Shown here piece by piece: positions 9,415 to 17,549 of a stretch of 64,000 nucleotides of DNA. A program made the translations under genes and the position numbers. Within the stretch, counting starts at the first letter, position 1, and every line of letters begins with the position of its first letter. Source of the DNA: Planctomycetes bacterium B3_Pla (GTDB taxonomy: Bacteria > Planctomycetota > Phycisphaerae > Sedimentisphaerales > Anaerobacaceae); contig NJBM01000001.1 in NCBI GenBank assembly GCA_005223045.1, forward strand, positions 372,001-436,000, written 5' to 3'. The notes under the pieces were generated by a model, which saw nothing but the letters and a program-made list of their open reading frames with translations, had not been told where the DNA came from and ran no database searches.

Positions 9415-9846
9415 CTATCGCGGCCTATTCTTTTTCAGCAGGCCAAAATCCTTGCCCCTCTTCAGGACTACCCACACCCGCCGACCCTTCATATCAATTC
9501 GCACCGGCTTGATGGGCTTGACATCCTTGAGCCAAACCAGAAATCCGAATTTACAATCCATCTTGTCCCGCCAGTACTCATCGGGGCCTGCGATATCGTG
9601 GTTGTACAGCCGTTTTATCTCAAGGATCTGTTTCGGCGTAAGGTTTTCGTAATTCTTGACCACCCGAGCCGTCGCCGTTGCACGGACCGGACCCGAGCTT
9701 GCTTTCAAGAACAGCTTGTCACCGGCCCAAACGCACCCGAATACAGGCCTTCTGGTTTTGTGAAGGCGCAGTTCGATCCGCTTTCGGTCTTTCAGAATCA
9801 TGCTCAAATAAGGCTCTTTCAAGATTACAAGATGACTGTTCGCCAT
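9415..9846 (-). CDS. ASCH-domain-like protein
   Basis: A 143-residue product that starts with the phrase LVILKEPYLSMILKDRKRIELRL, typical of ASCH/PUA-like small domains that bind RNA or modified nucleotides. GDKLFLKASSGPVRATATARVV follows as the central barrel strands. No partner or pathway is visible. It starts 4 bp after the stop of the homocysteine methyltransferase gene on the same strand, which suggests co-transcription. Confidence 0.75.
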   Translation of the reverse strand: MANSHLVILKEPYLSMILKDRKRIELRLHKTRRPVFGCVWAGDKLFLKASSGPVRATATARVVKNYENLTPKQILEIKRLYNHDIAGPDEYWRDKMDCKFGFLVWLKDVKPIKPVRIDMKGRRVWVVLKRGKDFGLLKKNRPR

Positions 9847-9850
9847 AAGG

Positions 9851-10723
9851 TCATTCCTCAGTCAACATCTCGGCCACGGCGCGAATATGCTCGGGACTCG
9901 TCCCGCAACAACCCCCCACAAGCCTGGCGCCGGTACATATACATTCGGCAATACCCGCCGCAAAAGGCGCCGGGGCCATATCGAATACTGTTTTGTCTGC
10001 CACGAGTCTGGGCTTGCCCGCATTAGGCTGCGCCAGAAGCGGCAGCGCCGTTACTGACGTGAACTGCGAGACTATCACAACCATCTGGGCCGGATCAATA
10101 TCGCCGCAGTTGGCGCCGATTGCGTCTGCGCCGCCATCGGTGAGGCTCTTGGCGCACTGCTGCGCCGAGTCACCCATCATCGTCCTGCCGCCCTTTTGCT
10201 CGGTGCTAAACGCAATCGAGACAATGACAGCGAGTGAGCAGGCGTCCTTGCACGCACGAAGGGCACACATCGCCTCTCGCAGGTCAAATACCGTTTCGAC
10301 AATAAAACCATCTACGCCGGACTCGGCCAGTATTTCCGCCTGCTCTTTGAACGCATCGTAGAATTGCGATTCGCTGTAATTGCCGTAAGGTTCGAGCAAT
10401 TGACCTGTCGAGCTGATATTACCGAGCACAAATCGATCCCTGCCGGCAGCCTGCCGGGCCAGTTCGGCGCCGGCTTTGTTTACCTCCCGCACGACGACGC
10501 CAACATTGTGAGTCTCGATGTAGATACGGTTCATCGTCAGGGTATTTGTCGTCAGAGCGTGACATCCGCAGGCGGCATACTCTCGCTGGATCTCGAGCAC
10601 AGTTTCAGGAGCATCGAGATTATTGTTCGCGCGGCCCATCAAACCGCGTTTGTCCAATTCCGTACCGATGGCCCCATCGAGCAAAATGACGTCCGTGTCG
10701 TTCAGGGCTGCGAATAAATCCAT
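9851..10723 (-). CDS. Homocysteine S-methyltransferase family protein
   Basis: A 290-residue TIM-barrel enzyme transferring a methyl group to homocysteine (methionine synthesis or S-methyl salvage). Seen directly: the LLDGAIGTELDKRG start, TNTLTMNR, GVDGFIVETVFDLREA, the zinc Cys in IGANCGD and the Cys pair in GGCCGTSPEHIRAV. These match the MetH N-terminal module and betaine-homocysteine methyltransferases. No cobalamin domain is attached, so the donor is unclear. The HAD hydrolase gene ends 6 bp upstream of its start. Confidence 0.9.
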   Translation of the reverse strand: MDLFAALNDTDVILLDGAIGTELDKRGLMGRANNNLDAPETVLEIQREYAACGCHALTTNTLTMNRIYIETHNVGVVVREVNKAGAELARQAAGRDRFVLGNISSTGQLLEPYGNYSESQFYDAFKEQAEILAESGVDGFIVETVFDLREAMCALRACKDACSLAVIVSIAFSTEQKGGRTMMGDSAQQCAKSLTDGGADAIGANCGDIDPAQMVVIVSQFTSVTALPLLAQPNAGKPRLVADKTVFDMAPAPFAAGIAECICTGARLVGGCCGTSPEHIRAVAEMLTEE

Positions 10724-10729
10724 CGGTAT

Positions 10730-11332
10730 CTATTTCACTCCGAGTTCTGTCAATTCGCTCTTAACCTGGCCGATGCCTTTAAAGAGGATCGCATTAAGCC
10801 CGGCTTGTTTCGCTCCATGCACATAATCCTGCCTGTCGTCTATGAAGACAGATTGCCGAGCCTTGGAGCCAAGTCTCTCAAGCGTAATCTCATATATCTT
10901 TCGCTGCGGCTTTATGACGCCCTCTACGCACGAGAAAACCAGCACATCGAACATGCCATAGTTGAACTCGTGAAAGAACTCTACCGCCGGAAGCTCGGTA
11001 TTGGACAGAAGCGCTGTTCTGTAATCTTTGTCGTGCAGCGAACAAGCCAGCGAAAAAATCTCCGGTCTCGGCACATAAGCGGAGCGGAAAGCCTCGGACC
11101 ATAGCGACGAGTCTGCCGGGACCGGCTTGTCGAACTTGCGGGCTATTTCCCGCCAGAACGTCTCTTCGCTGATCCTACCGGTGTGGAACTCATCCAGGAA
11201 CAAATCATGAACTGGCGCGTACCGTTCTTCTGACATACCGAACGCATTTGCGCAGTATCGCAGAAGCCCCGGCCTGGGATCATCTATGAGCACACCACCC
11301 CAGTCAAATATGACAGATTCTATTCTCTCCAT
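10730..11332 (-). CDS. HAD-superfamily hydrolase (haloacid dehalogenase/epoxide hydrolase-like)
   Basis: A 200-residue product from MERIESVIFDWGGVLID. Motif I has Asp followed by Trp-Gly instead of Asp-x-Asp, as in the YihX/HAD-IA 'FDxGGVL' group, which includes sugar phosphatases. Motif II is ALLSNTE, motif III lies in KPQRKIYEI and motif IV is VFIDDRQDYVHGAKQAGL. It probably hydrolyses a small phosphorylated metabolite. The frame opens eight codons earlier at 11356, but the conserved N-terminus begins at the chosen ATG. It leads the minus-strand run. Confidence 0.85.
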   Translation of the reverse strand: MERIESVIFDWGGVLIDDPRPGLLRYCANAFGMSEERYAPVHDLFLDEFHTGRISEETFWREIARKFDKPVPADSSLWSEAFRSAYVPRPEIFSLACSLHDKDYRTALLSNTELPAVEFFHEFNYGMFDVLVFSCVEGVIKPQRKIYEITLERLGSKARQSVFIDDRQDYVHGAKQAGLNAILFKGIGQVKSELTELGVK

Positions 11333-11443
11333 AGCAAACAGCCCAATTGTATCCAATTCCTTGTCATTTCACCTTAGGACAATACAAAGGTCCGGCAAAC
11401 ATATCAATACTTTTTTGCGCTCGTCAGCAGTTGCCTTTGGTCT

Positions 11444-11472
11444 TTGACGAATAGCCAATCGCACTCTATAAT
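11444..11472 (+). promoter_or_regulatory. Consensus-like sigma70 promoter of rmuC
   Basis: TTGACG at 11444-11449, a 17-bp spacer and a perfect TATAAT at 11467-11472, 27 bp upstream of the rmuC ATG. Confidence 0.8.
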
Positions 11473-11498
11473 CTGAGCGATTCCTTGGGGACAAAAAG

Positions 11499-12512
11499 AT
11501 GGAGCTAATCTTAATTGTCATAATCGGTGTATTAGTCGTGGTTGCGCTGGGACTTTTGGTCTGGCTCATTATCTCGAACTCTGCCAACGCCGGGAAGATG
11601 GCCGGCCAGCAGGCCTCTATCGGCCTTTTGCAGCAACAGTTGGAGGCGCTAAAGACCGCTCAGGACAGAACATCGGAGAATCTGCAACAATCCTTGCAGA
11701 CCGGCCAGACTACGCTCACCCAGAGCCTGCAATCGAACCTGAAGACGCTCGGCGAGCTGCACAACCAGATAGGTGTGCTACAGGGCACAAACAAGCAAAT
11801 GATGCAAATGGGGACCGAGATCAAGCGGCTCGAGAATATTTTAAGCTCTCCAAAGCTCCGGGGCCAAATGGGCGAATGGTCGCTCGACAATCTTCTTGCC
11901 CAAATACTGCCCAAAGACGGCTACAAGCTCCAGCACACTTTCAAGGACGGCAAAATAGTCGATGCGCTTGTGCAGATGCCGGCCTTCTCGGTGTCGGTCG
12001 ATGCCAAGTTCCCGCTGCCGAGCTTTGAAAAAGTATCGAAGGCCGAGACCGACGAGGAAAAGATCAGGCTTCGCAAACAGTTTCTCAAAGATTTCATGAA
12101 TCATATCGACAAGATTGCTTCGGACTATATCAGACCCGCTGAGGGCACACTGGATTTTGCGCTCTGTTACATCCCTGCCGAGAACGTCTATTACGAGACG
12201 ATTATCAAATACTTAGGTGAAACACAGGATGTTCTGCAATACTGCCATGATAAGAAGGTGATCCCCGTATCGCCGAATCTCTTGTACGCCTACCTGATGA
12301 CCGTGGCGATGGGCCTGCACGGCCTGCAGATAGAGAAACAGGCCGCCGAAATCCGGCAGAATCTCAAGAAGCTCAATGCCTCGTTCGCCGACTTCGGCGG
12401 CACCTGGGAAATTCTCGGCAAGCACTTGCGAAACGCCTACAGTCAATACGACGAAGGCCAAAAAAAGCTCGACCGCTTCGGTATGCAGCTCGACCAAATA
12501 CAGGAAGAATAG
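11499..12512 (+). CDS. rmuC: DNA recombination protein RmuC
   Basis: A 337-residue product. It has an N-terminal membrane helix (about 3-24), a Gln/Leu-rich coiled coil (about 30-115), then the RmuC nuclease-like core: LRGQMGEWSLDNLLAQIL, KIVDALVQM, VSVDAKFPLPSFEKV with the PD-(D/E)xK-type Asp and Lys, and SPNLLYAYLMTVAMGL. In other bacteria RmuC limits inversions at short inverted repeats, which is notable in a window so rich in them. A strong promoter lies directly upstream. Confidence 0.93.
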   Translation: MELILIVIIGVLVVVALGLLVWLIISNSANAGKMAGQQASIGLLQQQLEALKTAQDRTSENLQQSLQTGQTTLTQSLQSNLKTLGELHNQIGVLQGTNKQMMQMGTEIKRLENILSSPKLRGQMGEWSLDNLLAQILPKDGYKLQHTFKDGKIVDALVQMPAFSVSVDAKFPLPSFEKVSKAETDEEKIRLRKQFLKDFMNHIDKIASDYIRPAEGTLDFALCYIPAENVYYETIIKYLGETQDVLQYCHDKKVIPVSPNLLYAYLMTVAMGLHGLQIEKQAAEIRQNLKKLNASFADFGGTWEILGKHLRNAYSQYDEGQKKLDRFGMQLDQIQEE

Positions 12513-12537
12513 GAAGGAAGGAAGAATAGGAGCAAAA

Positions 12538-12560
12538 CCCCCGGTGGAACCGGGGGCTAA
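12538..12560. repeat. REP-like hairpin upstream of the RAYT gene
   Basis: CCCCCGGTGGAACCGGGGG folds into an 8-bp stem with a 3-nt loop. Read on the minus strand it is AGCCCCCGGTTCCACCGGGGGTT in outline, which parallels the hairpin at 13030-13053 in opposite orientation. It might also end rmuC transcription, but there is no T-tract. Confidence 0.7.
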
Positions 12561-12568
12561 GTAAAGGT

Positions 12569-13024
12569 GTGCTTTTGGCGAAGACGCTGGGATATATGAT
12601 TACCTGGACAACTTACGGCACCTGGCTGCAGGGCGATGAACGTGGATACGTGAAAGACGGTAAAACCCATCCCGGCAACAAAAGCCTGAGGGAAAGTAAT
12701 AAACGGTCGCAATTGCAGGATGCTGTCCGGCTATCAAAAAATCAACAGCAACTCGTGCGAAAAGCCATCATTGGGGAAGCGGCGTTACAAAGTCAACGGA
12801 TATATGCGTTGGCTGTCCAGTCAAATCATGTTCACATAGTCGCTGAATACATCCGCCAACCGATAAGCGGAATTGTAGCTTATTACAAAAAGGCTGCCCG
12901 GCTCGCGCTGAAAGCTACAAACCATAATGGCAAGCTTTAGACAAGGGGTTACGACAAAAGATTCTGTTTTGACTGGGCAACTTTAGAGCAAAGAATAAAA
13001 TACGTGCAAGACCACGATAAATAA
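12569..13024 (+). pseudogene. REP-associated tyrosine transposase (RAYT), interrupted by an in-frame TAG
   Basis: The family is Y1_Tnp/IS200-like single-strand transposase. GTG start, then MITWTTYGTWLQGDERGYV, the HUH motif in SNHVHIV, and the Tyr-bearing helix GIVAYYKKAARLALK. The reading frame meets TAG at 12938-12940 after GKL, but continuing past it gives TRGYDKRFCFDWATLEQRIKYVQDHDK and a TAA at 13022-13024, all in frame, as expected for the intact C-terminus. The simplest reading is a single TGG-to-TAG change. It is flanked by REP-like hairpins. Confidence 0.88.
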
Positions 13025-13029
13025 ATATT

Positions 13030-13053
13030 TAGCCTGCGGTTTTACCGCAGGTT
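13030..13053. repeat. REP-like hairpin downstream of the RAYT gene
   Basis: AGCCTGCGGTTTTACCGCAGG contains a 7-bp stem (CCTGCGG/CCGCAGG) around TTTTA. It shares the AGCC-CGGTT-ACCG-GGTT layout with the minus-strand reading of the upstream hairpin, forming an inverted REP pair around the transposase. Confidence 0.75.
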
Positions 13054-13084
13054 CTATTCAACAATTTAGTGAAGGATACGATTC

Positions 13085-14074
13085 ATGTCAGATAATTACG
13101 ATTGCATTATAGTTGGGGCCGGGCCGGCGGGATTGGCGGCGGCTCTTTATACCTCCCGAGACAGGCTCAGGACGTTGGTCCTGGAGAAATTCATGCCGGG
13201 CGGACAGATCAACAATACCGACAGGATAGAGAACTATCCCGGCATCGAACGCATAGACGGGCCTGGCCTGGTTGCGCAAATGCAGAAGCAGGCCGAGAAT
13301 TTCGGCGCCGAGATAAAAAACGGCTCCGAAGTGACCGGCATGGAGAAGCTACAAGACGGCAACATCGCCATAAGCTGCGACGAGGACAAATACGTCGCCA
13401 GATCTGTAATCCTGGCTCCGGGCAGCGACTACCGCAATCTCGGCGTGCCCGGCGAAGATCAGTTTCGCGGCTCTGGGGTCAGCTATTGCGGAACCTGCGA
13501 TGCGCCGTTTTTCAGGGGAAAACACGTTGTCGCCGTCGGAGGAGGCAATACAGCGGTCGAAGAGACCCTGCACTTAGCCAAATTCGCTGAAAAAGTAACG
13601 ATGATCCACCGCAGAGACGAATTCAGGGCGGCCGAAATCCTGGTCGAGGAGCTTCTGGAAAAAGCCAACGAGCCAAATTCGAATTTGACCATAAAGTATA
13701 GCACCGTAGCAACAGCCATCAACGGCGACAACAAGGTCCGGTCGGCGACGCTGAAAAACGTCAAGACCGATCAGGAAGAAGATTATCCGTGTGACGGTGT
13801 ATTCATTTTCGTCGGAATGGTGCCGAACACAGGCTTCTTGAAAGGTTTTGTGGAACTGACCGACAGCGGATTTATCAAATGTGAATGCGGATACCTGCGA
13901 ACCAGCGTCCCCGGCGTCTTCGTGGCGGGCGATTGCAGGATCGGAGCGGCGATGCAATTAGCCACAGCCGCGGGCGACGGCGTCGTGGCCGCGATGATGC
14001 TAAAGCAATACTTTAGAGATCCGAATTGGTGGAACGAACCGGTCAGTGACGTGCTACCGCCGGGCGGAAGGTAA
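13085..14074 (+). CDS. trxB: Thioredoxin-disulfide reductase
   Basis: A 329-residue FAD/NADPH flavoenzyme that reduces thioredoxin. FAD-binding [12 protein letters not shown] is near the N-terminus, the redox motif is CGTC (Cys135 and Cys138; many family members have CATC), the NADPH-binding [12 protein letters not shown] follows and the C-terminal VFVAGDCR block completes the FAD site. The trxA gene follows 163 bp downstream with its own promoter, so the pair can be regulated apart. The start ATG has GAAGGA upstream. Confidence 0.95.
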   Translation: MSDNYDCIIVGAGPAGLAAALYTSRDRLRTLVLEKFMPGGQINNTDRIENYPGIERIDGPGLVAQMQKQAENFGAEIKNGSEVTGMEKLQDGNIAISCDEDKYVARSVILAPGSDYRNLGVPGEDQFRGSGVSYCGTCDAPFFRGKHVVAVGGGNTAVEETLHLAKFAEKVTMIHRRDEFRAAEILVEELLEKANEPNSNLTIKYSTVATAINGDNKVRSATLKNVKTDQEEDYPCDGVFIFVGMVPNTGFLKGFVELTDSGFIKCECGYLRTSVPGVFVAGDCRIGAAMQLATAAGDGVVAAMMLKQYFRDPNWWNEPVSDVLPPGGR

Positions 14075-14138
14075 GACCGACAGAGAAAGGTCTCGAAGTC
14101 CTGACGACAACTTTCGCTTCTGGTTTCGAGTTTGGTCG

Positions 14139-14167
14139 TTGACGAGGGCGGGTGATGCAGGTATTAT
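14139..14167 (+). promoter_or_regulatory. Sigma70-type promoter of trxA
   Basis: TTGACG at 14139-14144 and TATTAT at 14162-14167 with a 17-bp spacer, about 70 bp before the trxA ATG. Confidence 0.65.
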
Positions 14168-14237
14168 GAGCCCAGACGTCCCGGAAAGGTGGCCGGGCAG
14201 TCGTTTGCTGCGAAATTTTGGATGAAAGGAAAAGGTA

Positions 14238-14564
14238 ATGGCTGGTAGTGTAATTGAATTGACCGACGCCACTTTCGATAAAACCGTTCACGATTCCGAT
14301 GTGCCCGTGCTGGTTGATTTCTGGGCGCCCTGGTGTGGGCCCTGTAAGATGATAGCTCCCATCATCGAGGAAGTTGCCGGCGAATATGAGGGCAAAGCTA
14401 AAGTCTGCAAGCTCGATACCGATGAGGCCCGCGACAGCGCTATGGAGTTCGGCATAAGCGCGATACCCACGATCATTTTGTTCAAGGACGGCCAGGTACA
14501 GAAAAAATGGGTCGGTTTGACCAGCAAGAAGGACCTTGCCGCCGCAATCGACGAACTACTCTGA
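14238..14564 (+). CDS. trxA: Thioredoxin
   Basis: A 108-residue cytosolic dithiol protein with the full family pattern: VLVDFWAPWCGPCKMIAP (active-site Cys33 and Cys36), KLDTDEARDSAMEFGI, the cis-Pro loop ISAIPTIILFKDG and a closing helix. AAAGGAAAAGG precedes the ATG. It follows trxB and has its own candidate promoter. Confidence 0.97.
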   Translation: MAGSVIELTDATFDKTVHDSDVPVLVDFWAPWCGPCKMIAPIIEEVAGEYEGKAKVCKLDTDEARDSAMEFGISAIPTIILFKDGQVQKKWVGLTSKKDLAAAIDELL

Positions 14565-14603
14565 AAGAGCAGCAGAAAAGTCTGTCAGACCATCAGGCCG
14601 GCT

Positions 14604-14773
14604 GCACGGCCCTGACGTTGACGTTTCCCTATCTGAAAGCCGGCCTCGGCGCTCACGGGGCTTTCTGGCTCTACGGCGTCATCTGCGTGGTCGGATTCGT
14701 TGTGATCCTCTTGAAACTTTCTGAGACCAGGGGCAAATCGCTGGAAGATATAGAACGCGAGCTGGTCAACTGA
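14604..14773 (+). pseudogene. C-terminal remnant of an MFS sugar transporter
   Basis: Directly after trxA a frame ending at 14773 reads TALTLTFPYLKAGLGAHGAFWLYG, then VICVVGFVVILL, then SETRGKSLEDIERELVN. This is the last membrane helix and the conserved E/P-E-T-R/K-G-K-S-L-E-x-I-E tail of major facilitator sugar transporters (XylE/GalP type). The other eleven helices are absent and no start is present, so this is a stump left by deletion. Confidence 0.8.
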
Positions 14774-14859
14774 AAACATCCTTGCAGTCCACGACTCTTA
14801 TCTGGTATATAATTGTGCGGTGATGCAACAGATTCAGTGCCTGGAGAAAGTAACACACG

Positions 14860-15762
14860 ATGATAGAAATTTTCCACAAGTCGATGAATAGAAGAAGCTT
14901 CATCAAGGCCGGCCTGGCCGCGGCAGGAGCCGTGGTTACTATTGGCGCAGGTGACAGTTTCGGCGCAGGAAAGAACGAGAAGAAGGCAACTCGGTGGGCC
15001 TTTTTGTCAGACACGCACATCCCGGCGGATGTCGAGAACAATTATCGAGGATTCTATCCTTACCGAAACTTGCGGAAGGTCGCTGCCGACGTCATCTCCG
15101 CCTCACCTGACGGCGTGGCGATTACCGGCGATCTAGCCCGGCTGACGGGGGAATTGGGCGATTACGAAAACCTCAAGAAATTACTGGGCCCGGTTGCCGA
15201 GAAATCGCCGGTTTTCTTGGCGCTTGGCAACCACGACAACCGGCAGAACTTCATGCAAGTATTTATTGAAACTCTCGGCGAGAAGCAATTGGTTCGAGGT
15301 AAGCATGTAGTCGTTGCCAAAAGAGCGCCCATTCAGGTGATAATCCTGGATTCGCTTCTCTATGTCAATAAAGTGCCGGGCCTGTTGGGGAAGGTGCAAA
15401 GGCAGTGGCTGGAGAGCTATTTGAAGAAAAGCGACGAGATCCCGACAATCCTCTGCTTCCATCACACCATGGGAGACGGCGACGGGGACCTGCTGGATGT
15501 GCCGCGTCTGTTTGATCTGGTCAAACCAATTCGCAAGGTCAAGGCTATCCTTTACGGCCATTCACACGTGTACGGATTCTCCATGTTTGAGGGGATCCAC
15601 CTGATAAATCTGCCGGCGGTGGGATACAATTTCAGCGACACTGAGCCTGTCGGTTGGATTGAAGCTAACCTGACCGCTGAGGGCGGCGATTTCAAGCTGC
15701 ACGCCTCAGCAGGCAACACCGACAATGACGGCAGCGTTAAGAAACTCACCTGGCGAAAATAA
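14860..15762 (+). CDS. Tat-exported metallophosphoesterase
   Basis: The 300-residue product carries a twin-arginine signal (MNRRSFIKAG, then a hydrophobic stretch). The calcineurin-like metal motifs follow in order: FLSDTHI, ITGDLARL, ALGNHDN, FHHTM and GHSH. It should be a periplasmic phosphomonoesterase or phosphodiesterase with a two-metal site. The first ATG (14860) has GGAGAAAG upstream; the ATG at 14884 puts the arginines nearer the N-terminus and is equally possible. A TATAAT at 14808-14813 with TTGCAG upstream may be its promoter. recJ follows after 19 bp. Confidence 0.88.
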   Translation: MIEIFHKSMNRRSFIKAGLAAAGAVVTIGAGDSFGAGKNEKKATRWAFLSDTHIPADVENNYRGFYPYRNLRKVAADVISASPDGVAITGDLARLTGELGDYENLKKLLGPVAEKSPVFLALGNHDNRQNFMQVFIETLGEKQLVRGKHVVVAKRAPIQVIILDSLLYVNKVPGLLGKVQRQWLESYLKKSDEIPTILCFHHTMGDGDGDLLDVPRLFDLVKPIRKVKAILYGHSHVYGFSMFEGIHLINLPAVGYNFSDTEPVGWIEANLTAEGGDFKLHASAGNTDNDGSVKKLTWRK

Positions 15763-15781
15763 TAAGAGGTCTGATCCAAAA

Positions 15782-17533
15782 ATGCTTCTTTCGGCACGGA
15801 TGCAACAAAAAGAATGGGCAATCCGATCCCCGGACGATCGCTCTGCGGAGCTTGCCAGATCGCTGAAGGTTTCACCTCTTGTAGCCCAGGTCTTGATTAA
15901 TCGTGGAATAACCGATGCACAAACAGGTGTTAGCTTCCTCAGGCCCAAACTGACCGACCTGATTGATCCGGCACAAATGCCGGGAATCGAACCGGCGACG
16001 CAACGACTGAAGCAGGCGATCACGAACAAGGAGAAAATCACCATCTACGGCGATTATGACGTGGACGGCATCACAGGTACCGCGATTCTCTGGCAGGTTC
16101 TAACACTGCTTGGCGCCGACGTTGACTACTACATTCCTCATCGCATCGACGAAGGCTACGGCTTAAACACCGAGGCCATTCAGACTCTGGCGAAATCCGG
16201 CACGAAACTTATGGTCACCGTCGATTGCGGCATCACGGCATTCAACACTGCCGAACTTGCCGGACAACTGGGCCTTGATCTGATAATAACCGACCACCAC
16301 CAGCCCGGTTGCGATCTGCCCAAAGCCTGCGCAATTGTGCATCCTGCGCTGGAAGAATCCTATCCGAACCAGGACTCGGCAGGGGCTATGGTGGCCTTCA
16401 AATTAGCCTGGGCCATTGCCAACGAATTCAATTCGGGGCGGAAACTCGAACCGGGATTGCGAGAATATATGCTAAGCGCAACGAGCCTGGCGGCGATGGG
16501 AACCGTTGCCGATATCGTGGACCTGCGAGGCGAAAACAGGGTACTGACAAGCTACGGACTCAAAGCCCTGCCGGACAGCAAGCTCTCCGGCATACAGGCC
16601 CTGATCGAGACGGCCGGATTGACAGGACACAAGCTCGATAGTTTCCACATCGGATTCCGGCTTGCGCCAATGCTAAACGCCGCAGGCCGGATGGGGCACG
16701 CACGATTAGCCGTCGAGCTGCTGACGTCAGACTCGCACGTGCGCTCGATGCAAATAGCCGAATACCTCAAAGAGCAAAACAACCAGCGCCAGCAATGCGA
16801 CCGCAAGATATTTAAGCAGGCTTGTGGGATGATAGTCGAGCGGGGGCTGAATCATCCGGACTGCAAGAGCATCGTCCTTGCAAGCGAAGACTGGCACACC
16901 GGTGTAATAGGCATCGTCGCATCGAGAGTAGTGGACAAATTCTATCGCCCGACGATCATGATTAACGCCGGCGACGCCGAGAACGGCGTTGCCCAGGGTT
17001 CCGGCCGCTCGGTACCGGGTTTTTGCCTGCTAAGTGCAATCAAAGCCTGCTCGCAGAACCTGATAACCTTCGGCGGGCACAAAATGGCTGCCGGCATAAC
17101 TATCGAAACCGATAAGATAGACCTCTTCGCGGCTGAGTTCGAGGCATATACCAAAGAAAACCTGGGTGAAGATGAGGCGGTCGCGAAACTCCACATTGAT
17201 GCGGTGGTGGAGTTAGATGTGTTTAGAAAAGAAACGGTCAACGAGCTGCAATTGCTCGGTCCGTTTGGTCAGGGCAATCCGGAACCGATCTTCGCGACAA
17301 AAGGGGTGCGTCTGGCTTCGCCGCCCAGGCGAGTCGGCGCAGGACGCGACCACCTGCAGCTTGCAATAACCGATAACACGGCAGCAGTACGCTGTATTGG
17401 TTTTAGGTTCGGAAAATTGGAGAAAAAGCTGCTGGAGCACGAGTTTTTCAATGTTGCCTATCGGCCGCAGATAAACACCTACAACGGCAACAGCAACGTC
17501 GAATTTACTATCACCGACATTCAGTTCGACTGA
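15782..17533 (+). CDS. recJ: Single-stranded-DNA-specific exonuclease RecJ
   Basis: A 583-residue DHH/DHHA1 5'-3' exonuclease of recombination and base-excision repair. Motifs seen: YGDYDVDGITGTA (motif I), VTVDCGIT, ITDHHQPG (the DHH motif), LNAAGRMGHARLAVELL, VIGIVASRVVDKF, GFCLLSAIKACS and GGHKMAAG in the DHHA1 domain, followed by an OB-fold with LLGPFGQGNPEP. I use the ATG at 15782, just after the phosphoesterase stop; an earlier in-frame start would overlap that gene. Confidence 0.95.
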   Translation: MLLSARMQQKEWAIRSPDDRSAELARSLKVSPLVAQVLINRGITDAQTGVSFLRPKLTDLIDPAQMPGIEPATQRLKQAITNKEKITIYGDYDVDGITGTAILWQVLTLLGADVDYYIPHRIDEGYGLNTEAIQTLAKSGTKLMVTVDCGITAFNTAELAGQLGLDLIITDHHQPGCDLPKACAIVHPALEESYPNQDSAGAMVAFKLAWAIANEFNSGRKLEPGLREYMLSATSLAAMGTVADIVDLRGENRVLTSYGLKALPDSKLSGIQALIETAGLTGHKLDSFHIGFRLAPMLNAAGRMGHARLAVELLTSDSHVRSMQIAEYLKEQNNQRQQCDRKIFKQACGMIVERGLNHPDCKSIVLASEDWHTGVIGIVASRVVDKFYRPTIMINAGDAENGVAQGSGRSVPGFCLLSAIKACSQNLITFGGHKMAAGITIETDKIDLFAAEFEAYTKENLGEDEAVAKLHIDAVVELDVFRKETVNELQLLGPFGQGNPEPIFATKGVRLASPPRRVGAGRDHLQLAITDNTAAVRCIGFRFGKLEKKLLEHEFFNVAYRPQINTYNGNSNVEFTITDIQFD

Positions 17534-17549
17534 GCGTATCGGCCGGGCG

